Assembly (NCBI GenBank): GCA_020849665.1
Contig: JADLFX010000006.1
Span: 1-64,000 of the forward strand
DNA from: Planctomycetota bacterium
GTDB lineage: Bacteria; Planctomycetota; UBA1135; UBA2386
DNA: 64,000 bases
Direction: 5' to 3'
A program made the translations under genes and the position numbers. Shown here piece after piece: positions 1-8,177 of the stretch. Positions within the stretch are counted from its first letter, which is position 1; every line of letters starts with the position of its first letter. A model generated the notes under the pieces. The model was not told the origin of the DNA, searched no databases, and saw only the letters and a list, made by a program, of their open reading frames with translations.

Positions 1-1256
1 CCGCGCAGGGCCACGATCTGGTCGACGAACGTGCGCGCCTCCGCGTCGCTCAGCGGCGGCTGGAATGCGGTCGGCTTCACGGTGTCGCCGTCGCGCTGGA
101 AGCGCACCTGCCGCGCCGGCCGCAGATTGGCCACGAGCGCGGTCAGGACTTCGGGCAACGCGGTGTTGGCGTTCACCGGCACGGGCACCAGCGGCTCCAC
201 CACCGTCTCGTCGGCCGGGAACTCCTGGGCCAGGGGGAAGAGCAGGTTCACGTGCCAGCGGTTGGGCAGGGCCACGTCCCCCAACGGCGCGTCGGGCTGC
301 TCGGTCGACCAGACCAGCGCGTACTCCTGGCTGCGTCCGTCGAGGCTGCGCACCCGCACCACGCTGCCGCCGCCCAGGAACTTGGCCGAGCGCACCTGGA
401 GCACGCGCGAGCCGGCCGGGATCTCGGCGTTGAACACGCGTTCGGGCTTGCCGAAGAGCGTGCCGTGCTCGGGGATGGCGCCGGTCGCGCAGTGCAGCTC
501 CAGGCGGTCGAGTTCCTCCGCCGTGAACGCGCCGAACCCCAGTTCGGCGAGGCGCGCCAGCTCGCGCACCGACGAGTACGGCAGCCGCTTGCGGCGCTCC
601 AGCCCGGGGCGATCGAAGGGCCACTGCACCGCCAGCAGGACGCGGTAGTCGAGCACCAGCGAGCCGTCGTGCACTTCGTGCGCGACCTCGAGCCCGGCCT
701 CGGCGAGGAGCCCGCGCCGCAGGTCGCGGAGCACGTTGCCCTCGATCCGCCCGTAGCCGATCAACTCGCGGTCCACCAGCACGAACCCCTGCGGCGGGAG
801 TCGGTCCGCACGCTCCACGGTGAGCCGGTCGGCGTCCGCGGCGTGCAGGCCACTCACGCGGGTCGTGGTGCCCAGCAGGTTGGCCAGGGCCAGGGGCCCC
901 ACCGTGTTCAGGTCCAGCCGGCGCTCGAGGTCGTAGACCTCGCCGCCAAGCAGATGGCGGCCCTCGGCGCGCAGTGCGTCGAAGGGCTTCTGCAGGTCGA
1001 CCTGTCCGGGGAACTCGTCCACCGCGTCGGCCAGGGGCGTGAGGTCGACGCCCGGGGCGCCGCGCGCCGCGCGCGCCAGCAGCAGATCCCGCACGCTCGC
1101 CGCGGCCCACTCCGTCTGCAGGCGGTCGACGCGCTCCTGGGACGAGGTCTCGGCCAGCGTCGAACCGAGCAGGAAGGGCACGGCGAGCGTGAGCAGGATC
1201 GCCAGCGCCACGAGCACCGCGATCAGGGCGAAGCCGCGCTCACGCGTCCGGTTCAC
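1..1256 (-). CDS. GspK-like minor pseudopilin (3' end outside window)
   Basis: This is a minor pseudopilin of a type II secretion/type IV pilus-like machine, expected at the pseudopilus tip in the periplasm. The GTG start at 1256 overlaps the stop of the preceding pseudopilin as GTGA. The N-terminus has a short basic leader (RTRERG), a likely prepilin peptidase cut between Gly8 and Phe9, and a hydrophobic helix to about residue 28. The usual Glu at mature position 5 is Ala, which is typical of GspK rather than the major pilin. The remaining ~390 residues carry no motif I can name. The reading frame is open to base 1, so at least 418 codons are present. It is last in the visible operon. It could instead be PilX-like, but the missing Glu5 favours GspK. 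Confidence 0.75.
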   Translation of the reverse strand, partial: MNRTRERGFALIAVLVALAILLTLAVPFLLGSTLAETSSQERVDRLQTEWAAASVRDLLLARAARGAPGVDLTPLADAVDEFPGQVDLQKPFDALRAEGRHLLGGEVYDLERRLDLNTVGPLALANLLGTTTRVSGLHAADADRLTVERADRLPPQGFVLVDRELIGYGRIEGNVLRDLRRGLLAEAGLEVAHEVHDGSLVLDYRVLLAVQWPFDRPGLERRKRLPYSSVRELARLAELGFGAFTAEELDRLELHCATGAIPEHGTLFGKPERVFNAEIPAGSRVLQVRSAKFLGGGSVVRVRSLDGRSQEYALVWSTEQPDAPLGDVALPNRWHVNLLFPLAQEFPADETVVEPLVPVPVNANTALPEVLTALVANLRPARQVRFQRDGDTVKPTAFQPPLSDAEARTFVDQIVALR

Positions 1257-2245
1257 TGCAGGATCCCCCCCGGGCCCAGGGTCAGGCGCTGGCGTTCCTC
1301 GCCGAGGATCAGGTCGAAGACCACGGCGGTCTCGGGTTCGCCGAGCGCATCGAATCGGATCGGCCCCGCCACGCCGCGCACCGTCGCGCCCATCGGCAGG
1401 TTCTGGGCCTCCGCCGCCTCGTACGCCAGCAGGCGCACCTCGTCGACGAGTCCGACCACCGGCGCATCTCCGGGCGAGACCTCCAGGCGCTCCGCGGACT
1501 GGTACACCGCCCCGCGCGCGTCCGCCCGGGCCGCCACCGCGCCGTCCACCAGCAGCAGCAGCGCCTCGCCGTCGTGGACCACTTCCAGCGCGGCCCACGC
1601 CCCGGCGGCCAGCGACCGGCGCGCGGTGGCCTGCACGACGCTGCCCGGCCGATTGCCGGGCTCGGCCAGGGTGACCGATGCCTCGGGAACGAGGTCGGCG
1701 GCGAGGCCGAGGCGGAACGAGCGGCCCATCCGCGCCAGCGTCATCGCGCCGCGGCCTTCCGGCCGGACGTCGGCGCGCAGCGCGAAGCCCAGGTCCAGAC
1801 GGAAGCGGTCCTTGCCGGCGGTGGCGAGCGAGAGCGCGGCGCCCCGGCTCTTGCCGTCGTGGCGCAAGGCCTGACCGAAACGTCCGGGCTCGTAGGTGGC
1901 GTTCAGGTCGGGGCGCAGGCCCTCGTTCAGCCAGCTCTCGTCCGCCTCGCAGTGCCAGTGGCCCACCGGCACCAGCACGCGGGCCTGGACCGAGGCCGGC
2001 GTCTCGCCGGTCGCAGGCGTGATGCGCAGCGCGGTGGGCAGGCCGCGCGTCCGGGCGGTCGTGGTGGCCAGCCGGACCTGGTCACGCAGGATCGACCGCG
2101 CCAGCTCGAACTCGTTCGCGCCGCGCTGCAGGAATCCCGCACCGAGACCCATCAGCACGCCCAGGATCGAGAGCACGGCCAGCATCTCCAGCAGGGTGAA
2201 GCCGCGCGCGCGGCGCGCCGTGTCCTGGTCGCGTGGGTGTCGCAT
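1253..2245 (-). CDS. GspH-like pseudopilin fused to a LamG-like domain
   Basis: The 330-residue protein begins with a type III signal: cleavage between Gly15 and Phe16, Glu at mature position 5 (FTLLEML), and a hydrophobic helix. This is the pattern of GspH/PilE-type pseudopilins. From about residue 120 onward it looks like a concanavalin/LamG jelly-roll: a 'LRHDGKSRGAALSLA' opening, a central strand series ending in 'LLLLVDGAVAA', and a closing 'VGLVDEVRLL'. LamG domains usually bind sugars or proteins. No ligand can be read from this sequence. The ATG start overlaps the upstream gspG stop (TGATG), and the gene's own stop overlaps the next start, so it is translationally coupled on both sides. 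The fusion is unusual for a minor pseudopilin. Confidence 0.75.
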   Translation of the reverse strand: MRHPRDQDTARRARGFTLLEMLAVLSILGVLMGLGAGFLQRGANEFELARSILRDQVRLATTTARTRGLPTALRITPATGETPASVQARVLVPVGHWHCEADESWLNEGLRPDLNATYEPGRFGQALRHDGKSRGAALSLATAGKDRFRLDLGFALRADVRPEGRGAMTLARMGRSFRLGLAADLVPEASVTLAEPGNRPGSVVQATARRSLAAGAWAALEVVHDGEALLLLVDGAVAARADARGAVYQSAERLEVSPGDAPVVGLVDEVRLLAYEAAEAQNLPMGATVRGVAGPIRFDALGEPETAVVFDLILGEERQRLTLGPGGILQ

Positions 2246-2964
2246 CAGCGGGGCAGCTCGGGGACCGTGATGTCGTCCTCGGTGCCGAACTTGCCGTCCG
2301 GGCCGGCGGACAGGAGCTGGAACTTGCGCGGCGCGAGATGGCCACCACCCGGCAGACGGGCCGCACGCACGGTCTGGGTCCCGCCCGTGACGTCCACGTA
2401 GGTCTGCGGCTTGTCGTAGCCGCTCTCGCTGTTGAAGTAGGCGATCGGGTTGCCCCAGCCGTCGGCGACCTCCATCTTCTTCGAGGTCTGCAGGAGCGGG
2501 ATCGGGGCACCGTTGTCGTCGCCGTCGGTGTTCACCAGCCAGTCGAGGCGTCCCTCGAGGGTCTCGTAGCCCTCGGACTTCTGATGGGTGAAGTAGACGA
2601 ACGACTCGATGCCCGCGTTGTTGGCATCCGCACGCGGCTTGGCCTTGCCCTCGGGGTCGGTGAAGTCGGCCGGCGGGTAGTAGCCGCGGCTGGCCTTGCG
2701 GGCATAGGCCTCGGCAATGCTCTGCACGGTCACCATCCGCGCCTTGGTCTCGCTGATCTTGGCCGCCTCCTGCCCGCCGATGATCCGCGGCAGGAACGCC
2801 ACGGCGAGGACGCCGAGGATCGCGATCACGATCAGCAGCTCCATGAGGGTGAACCCGCGTACGCCCGCCGCTGTCCTGCCGGGTTCGCCGGCGGCGCCTG
2901 CGGTACGGCCGCGGCCCGGCGTGTCCGCGGCGCCGGAGGTCGCGGGAAGCACCTTGGTCGTCAC
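2245..2964 (-). CDS. GspG-like major pseudopilin
   Basis: This is the probable major subunit of the pseudopilus, 239 residues long. The GTG start at 2964 was chosen because AAGGAG lies five bases upstream and the frame further upstream is a shadow of the TPR gene. Cleavage is predicted between Gly37 and Phe38, followed by FTLMELLIV with Glu at mature position 5. The leader of 37 residues is unusually long for a prepilin. The C-terminal half contains WGNP and an acidic end (AGPDGKFGTEDDI), matching the calcium-binding C-terminus of GspG. A central insertion of about 60 residues makes it longer than the usual ~145-residue GspG. It overlaps the TPR gene upstream by 4 bases and the GspH-like gene downstream by one base. 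Confidence 0.85.
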   Translation of the reverse strand: MTTKVLPATSGAADTPGRGRTAGAAGEPGRTAAGVRGFTLMELLIVIAILGVLAVAFLPRIIGGQEAAKISETKARMVTVQSIAEAYARKASRGYYPPADFTDPEGKAKPRADANNAGIESFVYFTHQKSEGYETLEGRLDWLVNTDGDDNGAPIPLLQTSKKMEVADGWGNPIAYFNSESGYDKPQTYVDVTGGTQTVRAARLPGGGHLAPRKFQLLSAGPDGKFGTEDDITVPELPR

Positions 2965-5723
2965 GATTTCTCCTTGCGTCGCACCAGGCGGTAGTCGTCG
3001 AAGCTCGCGTCCACGGCGCCCTGAGCCGGCGCCTCCACCATCAGGTCGATGTGCAGGATCGTGCGGCTGTTGCGCGTGATGCGCTGCACCGGACGTTCGT
3101 GCACCAGCTTGCCATTCCAGTAGGCGCGCAGGGCCAGGAGGTTTCCCCCGCCCTGTTCGCGCGGCAGGACCTCGAAGGCCAGGATCTGCGGCTTCTTGGG
3201 ATCCACGCCCTCCAGGGCCAGCTCCACCGGATCGAAGCGCTTCTTGTCCTCCTCGGTCTGGGCCAGCGTGGGATCCCCGTCCTGGATCAGGAGATAGGGC
3301 TTGCCCTCCCTCCAGCCCAGCCGGGCGTCGAAGTCCGAGCCGCCGCGCCCGGCGCGCGCGCTGGCCTCCTGCAGCCGCAGGCCGAAGAAGCGTTCCTGGG
3401 TCTCGCCCTCGACGCGCACCATGACCTCCGCGCTGACGAAGTTGCGCCCCTGGGGCGAGGGCGAGCGGCGCAGGACCACCGGCTTGTTGGCCTGGGTGAA
3501 GGTGCCCCGTACGGACGCGGCACCGCGCACCAGCTCCGCCCAGAGCGGGCCGTTGGTCGATTCGCGCTGCCACACGTTGCCCAGGGCGTCGCGCTCGAAC
3601 GGATCGCGGATCTGCTCCTGGTCGGCGTGGTCGTCGATGCGGCGCACGATCTCCTCGCAGAACTCGCGCATCGCCTCGCCGCGCTTGAGGCGCCGCGCGA
3701 TGGCTTCGAGTTGGCCGCGCGCCTCCTGCTGGCGGTCCTGGGCGTAGTCGACCAGCGCGATGCCGACCTGGGCGAAGGTGCTCTTGTCTCCTGCGCGCGC
3801 GAAGGCCTGGCGGGCGCCGCGCAGGTCGCCGGCGGCGAAGCGGATCCGGCCCTGCAGATCCAGGAAGAGCGGCACCTGGCCGTGCGGCTCCTGGAGCTCC
3901 ACCAGGCGGTCGACGTAGCGCGTCGCGCGCACCAGATGGTCCGCGGCCGTGTCCGGCTGCTGGGTGGCGAGCTGCAGCTCCGCCATGGCCATCTCGGCGT
4001 AGGCGTCGAGCATGCGATCGCGCACCTGGAGCGCACGCCCCAGGGCTTCCACGGCGCTGTCGAACTGGCCGGAGAGGCGGCGCAGCCGGCCGAGCAGGTA
4101 GAGCGCGTACGCGTCGCGCGGGTTGCAGGCCACCGCGGCCTCGGCCTCCGTGATCGCCTCGGCGATGTGGCCGGTCCGTTCGTAGAGGAGCGCGAGGCCG
4201 GCGTGCGCCCGGTGCCGCAGCGCGGGCACGAGGTCGCGGACGGTCTCGAACATCGACCTGGCCTCGCTCCATTGACCCTTCAGGATCTGGCAGGCGCCGA
4301 CCCCCAGGGCTCCGCCGAGCGCCGTCGTACCGGCGGCGTCGCGGTAGGCCGCGGCCGCATCGTCGACCTTGCGCTCGGCATACGCGATGCAGGCACGGAG
4401 CAGGTCGCGCTGGCCCTGGAAGTCGGCATCGGTCTCGAGGCGGGAGAGCGCCTGGCGCGCCGCGTCGACCCGGCCGAGGGCGAGGTGCACCGACACCGCG
4501 AGCGTGCCCAGCTCGTACTGCTCGGCGGGGCCTGCGAGCATGCCGCGGTTGCGCACCGCCGCGTCCAGCGGCTCGATCGCCTCCCCGGCGCGCTCCTGCT
4601 CGAGCAGGAACGCCACGAGGGCCATCGCCACGCGCGGGTTGGCCGGCTCCAGCGCGACCGCCTTGCGCAGATCCGCCTCGGCGTCGCGCACCAGCCCGAG
4701 GCGCGCCTTGACGCTCCCCAGGCCCGCGTGGCGGAACCCGGACTCGGCCGAGGCGCCGCTCAACCCCTGGTAGAGCGCCAGCTCCTTCGCGATGTCGCCC
4801 TGCTCACGCAGGACCCGGGCCACCCAGCGCAGTCCGTCCTCGGAGTCGCCGCGCAGGCGCGCGTAGAGCTGGGCCTGGGCCAGCGCCTCGGCGTACACCC
4901 AGGTCTCGGTGCGGGCCTCGCGCAGCAGTTGCTCCAGGAACTCGGCGCGCTGCGGCAGCGAGGCAACGTCCTCCTTCAGTTCCAGCTTGGTGCGCTCGAT
5001 CTGGTTGCGCAGGGTCTTGGCCAGCTCGACGCGCGCCACCTTGTCGGGCGCGAAGCTCTGCACCTTGCCGATCTGTGCGCCCGTCTCCTCGCTGATCCAG
5101 CGGAACTCGATCGGCTCCTGGAACGTGCGCTGCAGCGCGAGCCGGTGCTTGTTCTTGTTCAGGACCTCGCCCCAGTAGGCGAGTCCGTCGTTGAGCGTGA
5201 GCCGGTCGTAGAGGCGCTCGTAGCGGGCCCGCGCCGCGTCCTGGGCCGATGCGCCCGAGTCGCCGCCCAGGGCCGCCGCGTTCGCGGCTGCCGGTGCGCC
5301 CGCCCCGGCCGCCGATCCAGCGGCCCCTGAGGCCGGCCGCGTCTCGGCGCCCGGGCCAGCGGGCGTGAGCGGGATGGGCTCGGCCGGGATGTCGCCGGGC
5401 ACGCGCAGCTGCCAGTAGGCGTCGCCGTGCTGGCCCGGCGCCATGGGCAGCGCCACCACGGGCAACGCGCCCAGCGGTGGGAAGGGCAGGATCGCCGGCG
5501 GGAGCGGCTGGGACTCCGAGGGCTCGAGGAAGAGGTCGGCGGGACGTGCGCCGGCCCCCTTGCCCTCGAAGAGTTCCACCCCGGGCACCGGCGCCGCCTC
5601 GTAGGCCTTCTGGGTGACCGAGAGGGGCGGGACCGGCCGGCTGCGGTCGGCGTCCGGCAGAGCCAGCCAGACGCCCACCACCACCACGGCCAGGAGAAGA
5701 GCCTGTTCCCTGCGGATCCGCAT
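2961..5723 (-). CDS. Membrane-anchored TPR protein with C-terminal jelly-roll domain
   Basis: The 920-residue protein opens with a basic stretch and one hydrophobic helix (about residues 8-24), giving a signal anchor. A proline-rich linker follows to about residue 140. A long helical array (about 230-650) contains TPR-like repeats such as 'NPRDAYALYLLGRLRRLSGQ' and 'HAGLALLYERTGHIAEAI'. The last ~200 residues look like a beta-sandwich ending in 'DASFDDYRLVRR', the closing strand pattern of LamG/DUF1080-type domains. ATG 5723 overlaps the pilO-like stop; GTG 5726 is an alternative. Its place between PilO and GspG suggests a periplasmic scaffold or a PilF/PilP-like assembly factor. That role is inference from position only. 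Confidence 0.7.
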   Translation of the reverse strand: MRIRREQALLLAVVVVGVWLALPDADRSRPVPPLSVTQKAYEAAPVPGVELFEGKGAGARPADLFLEPSESQPLPPAILPFPPLGALPVVALPMAPGQHGDAYWQLRVPGDIPAEPIPLTPAGPGAETRPASGAAGSAAGAGAPAAANAAALGGDSGASAQDAARARYERLYDRLTLNDGLAYWGEVLNKNKHRLALQRTFQEPIEFRWISEETGAQIGKVQSFAPDKVARVELAKTLRNQIERTKLELKEDVASLPQRAEFLEQLLREARTETWVYAEALAQAQLYARLRGDSEDGLRWVARVLREQGDIAKELALYQGLSGASAESGFRHAGLGSVKARLGLVRDAEADLRKAVALEPANPRVAMALVAFLLEQERAGEAIEPLDAAVRNRGMLAGPAEQYELGTLAVSVHLALGRVDAARQALSRLETDADFQGQRDLLRACIAYAERKVDDAAAAYRDAAGTTALGGALGVGACQILKGQWSEARSMFETVRDLVPALRHRAHAGLALLYERTGHIAEAITEAEAAVACNPRDAYALYLLGRLRRLSGQFDSAVEALGRALQVRDRMLDAYAEMAMAELQLATQQPDTAADHLVRATRYVDRLVELQEPHGQVPLFLDLQGRIRFAAGDLRGARQAFARAGDKSTFAQVGIALVDYAQDRQQEARGQLEAIARRLKRGEAMREFCEEIVRRIDDHADQEQIRDPFERDALGNVWQRESTNGPLWAELVRGAASVRGTFTQANKPVVLRRSPSPQGRNFVSAEVMVRVEGETQERFFGLRLQEASARAGRGGSDFDARLGWREGKPYLLIQDGDPTLAQTEEDKKRFDPVELALEGVDPKKPQILAFEVLPREQGGGNLLALRAYWNGKLVHERPVQRITRNSRTILHIDLMVEAPAQGAVDASFDDYRLVRRKEKS

Positions 5724-6526
5724 CACGGGGCCTTGAAGCTGAGGGCCAGCAGCACGCCCTGCACGTTGAGGGGTTCGCCGGGCCGTGGCCCGGGAGTGAT
5801 CTTGAGGTCCGCCAGGGCGAGCCGCGGCTGCTCCACGCGACAGGCCTGCAGGAAGCGGCGCGCGGTCTCGGCGTCGCTGCGGAAGCGGAACGCGACGCGC
5901 TCCTCGCTGAACGAGTCCTCGGGGCGCGGCCCCTGGTCCCGGCCCGGGCGCGCGCGCGCCGCGGCGGCACGCCTGGCCTCGATCTTGAAGAGCTCGATCG
6001 CGACGAGGCCGAGCGCGTCACGGTCCCGGTCGCGCACGCGCTTGCCCGCCTGGATCAGCCGCTGCGCCGCCTGATCGACGGCGGCCAGTGCCACCAGCGT
6101 GGACTGGATCTCGTCGCGGTTCACCGGCATCGACCAGTCCAGCGCCCGATCCATGAGCTCCACGTTCTCGGACTGCGCCAGCTGCATGAGGCGCTGGCGC
6201 ACCTGGCGATTCACGAGGTCGAAGTGCAGGCCGGGGTCGCCCTTGCCTTCCAGCGAGAACGCCGCAGGGAGCACGAACTCCAGCGCCTCGCGCAGCCGGC
6301 CCTCCGCATCCTTGAGCTCGCGGGCCTCCTTCTCGAGCGCCTGCAGGGCGGTGCTGCCGTACCGCTCGCCACTCACCGAGCTGCGATAGCCCATCATCTC
6401 GCGCACCTTGGCGTTGCGGTCGTAGAGCGAGCCGATCAGCATCCAGCCGATCGCGAACACCACCACCCCCACGACCACGCCGAGGGCCCAGCGCTTGTTC
6501 TGCTGCCACAGTTCGCCTGGATCCAT
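5723..6526 (-). CDS. PilO/GspM-like inner-membrane assembly protein
   Basis: The 267-residue protein has one N-terminal transmembrane helix (about residues 12-34), then a coiled-coil-rich segment and a C-terminal ferredoxin-like fold region, which is the layout of PilO and GspM. These proteins pair with PilN/GspL to form the periplasmic alignment platform. ATG 6526 was chosen because it follows the pilMN stop by one base and a GGTGAG ribosome site lies just upstream; GTG 6535 is in frame. Sequence identity to named PilO proteins is not obvious by eye. The call rests on topology, length and position after the PilM-PilN fusion and before pseudopilin genes. Confidence 0.65.
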   Translation of the reverse strand: MDPGELWQQNKRWALGVVVGVVVFAIGWMLIGSLYDRNAKVREMMGYRSSVSGERYGSTALQALEKEARELKDAEGRLREALEFVLPAAFSLEGKGDPGLHFDLVNRQVRQRLMQLAQSENVELMDRALDWSMPVNRDEIQSTLVALAAVDQAAQRLIQAGKRVRDRDRDALGLVAIELFKIEARRAAAARARPGRDQGPRPEDSFSEERVAFRFRSDAETARRFLQACRVEQPRLALADLKITPGPRPGEPLNVQGVLLALSFKAP

Positions 6527-6527
6527 G

Positions 6528-8177
6528 TCACTCACCCTTGCCCTGAGGGGCGTCCTGGTCCTTGGGTCTGGTGGCGCGCAGGTCCACCTGCACGCGGAAC
6601 GAGGTCCGGTCGGCCATGCCCATGACCGTGTCGGACTTCGCCTCCGCGTTGGGCAGGCGTTCCTTGAAGCGGCGGCTGAACTCGCGATACACGCCGCCGA
6701 CCTCCTTGCCGCCCAGTTCCTTGCCGAACCCGGCGAACTCCAGTTGCAGTCCCGGACCGGCGCCGCGCGGGCCGCCCGCGGCCTGGATGCGCTTGAGCTC
6801 CAGGCTGGTCAACCACAACTCCGGCGGCAGGGTCTCGGCCAGGGCCTCCAGGGCACGCAGCGTGCCGTCCATGGGCGCCGCCTTCTCGGCCAGGGCCTCG
6901 ACCAGGGCGCGGCGTGCCTGGTTCTCGTTCGCCAGCCCGGTGGCGGCGTCGTGCGTGCTCTGCGCCTGGTTGCGCTGGATGCGCATGCGATTGGCTGCCA
7001 ACGTGAGCGACTCGTATTCGGCCTTGCGGTCCATCGCCACGAACGCGAGCACGCCGGCCGCCACCGCCCCGGCGAGGATCTCGAACACGGTGCGCTCGCG
7101 GAAGCGCTTCTGGCGCTTCACGCGCTCGGGCAGGATCTCCAGCGAATAGAGGTTGTCGTCGGTGCGCGTGAGGGCGAGGCCGAGCGCGACCACCGCCTCG
7201 CTGCGCATGGCGTCCAGCTGCTGGGCCTCGGCCGGCGGCAGCTGGCTCAGGTCGGTGGCCTGGAACGGATCGAACACCTCGACCGGACAGCGCAGGGCCT
7301 CACGCAGCAGCCCGGTCACGCCGCGGATCCGCGCGCTGCCACCGCAGAGCAGGACCTTGTCGAGGCGCAGGTTGCCGATCTTGGTCTGGGCCTGGCAGAA
7401 GGCGAGCGAGCTCTGGATCGCGGACACGAACACGCTGGCCGCGCCGCCCGCGGCCATGGTGACCTTCTCGGCCTGACCCGAGGCGAAGCGGCCCCGGCTC
7501 TCGGGATCGAGGTCGAGCAGGTCCTTCTTGAGCTGCTCCGCCTTGCGCTCCGAGACGTTGAAGGCGCTCGAGATCGCGTCGTCGAGGACCTTGCCGCCGT
7601 TGCTGAGGTTGCGTGCGAAGAGCAGGTCGGCGCCCTTGGCCAGCGCGATGTCGATGGTCGTGTGCCCCAGGTTGACGAGGCAGACCACCGCATCGGGCTC
7701 GACCTGTCCCAGGCGCAGCCATGCGTTGTACAGGGCGACGCAGTTCGGCACGTGCGCGCCGACGCTGCCCCCCGCGCCCGCCACGGCCTCGCTCACCTTC
7801 TGCAGCGCGTCGTTGCGCGCCAGCGCCATGAGCACCGTGTCCATCCCGGCCTCGGGATCCTGCGTCGGCAGGACGTTGAAGTCCGCGGACAGGTCGCCGC
7901 CGGACTGCTGGGCCAGATCCTGGATCTCCAGCTCCATGAGGTTGCGGAGCTGCCAGTCGGTGGACGGCGGCACCTGGTTGTAGCGCAGGATCATGTCGCG
8001 GCCCGCGAGCCCGGCCACCGCGTCCTTGAGCGGCACGCCGGTGCCACCCAGGCCGTCGGGCTCTTCCGCAGGCACGGCCGCGAAGCGCAGGACGGCCACG
8101 CCCTGCTTGCCGTCCTGGATCTGCAGCACCTTCAGCGTGTGCGAACCGGGATCGAAACCAACCGCGCGACCAGCCAT
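6528..8177 (-). CDS. PilM-PilN fusion protein
   Basis: This 549-residue protein joins two components normally encoded by separate genes. Residues 1 to about 350 form an actin-like ATPase of the PilM/FtsA type: 'VGFDPGSHTLKVLQI' is the first phosphate loop, 'LVNLGHTTIDIAL' the second, and 'LLCGGSARIRGV' the adenosine motif. Residues ~363-382 form one transmembrane helix. The periplasmic remainder, with a coiled coil and 'LPPELWLTSLELKRI', is PilN-like. PilM binds the PilN cytoplasmic tail, so fusion fixes a 1:1 ratio; GspL has a comparable architecture. The second loop starts with Asn rather than Asp. ATG 8177 overlaps the FHA gene stop, and GTG 8180 is an alternative start. Confidence 0.85.
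   Translation of the reverse strand: MAGRAVGFDPGSHTLKVLQIQDGKQGVAVLRFAAVPAEEPDGLGGTGVPLKDAVAGLAGRDMILRYNQVPPSTDWQLRNLMELEIQDLAQQSGGDLSADFNVLPTQDPEAGMDTVLMALARNDALQKVSEAVAGAGGSVGAHVPNCVALYNAWLRLGQVEPDAVVCLVNLGHTTIDIALAKGADLLFARNLSNGGKVLDDAISSAFNVSERKAEQLKKDLLDLDPESRGRFASGQAEKVTMAAGGAASVFVSAIQSSLAFCQAQTKIGNLRLDKVLLCGGSARIRGVTGLLREALRCPVEVFDPFQATDLSQLPPAEAQQLDAMRSEAVVALGLALTRTDDNLYSLEILPERVKRQKRFRERTVFEILAGAVAAGVLAFVAMDRKAEYESLTLAANRMRIQRNQAQSTHDAATGLANENQARRALVEALAEKAAPMDGTLRALEALAETLPPELWLTSLELKRIQAAGGPRGAGPGLQLEFAGFGKELGGKEVGGVYREFSRRFKERLPNAEAKSDTVMGMADRTSFRVQVDLRATRPKDQDAPQGKGE

Noticed and set aside
3051-5330. A 759-codon plus-strand frame opposite the TPR gene
   Set aside because: Same cause: an antisense shadow with biased composition and no conserved pattern.
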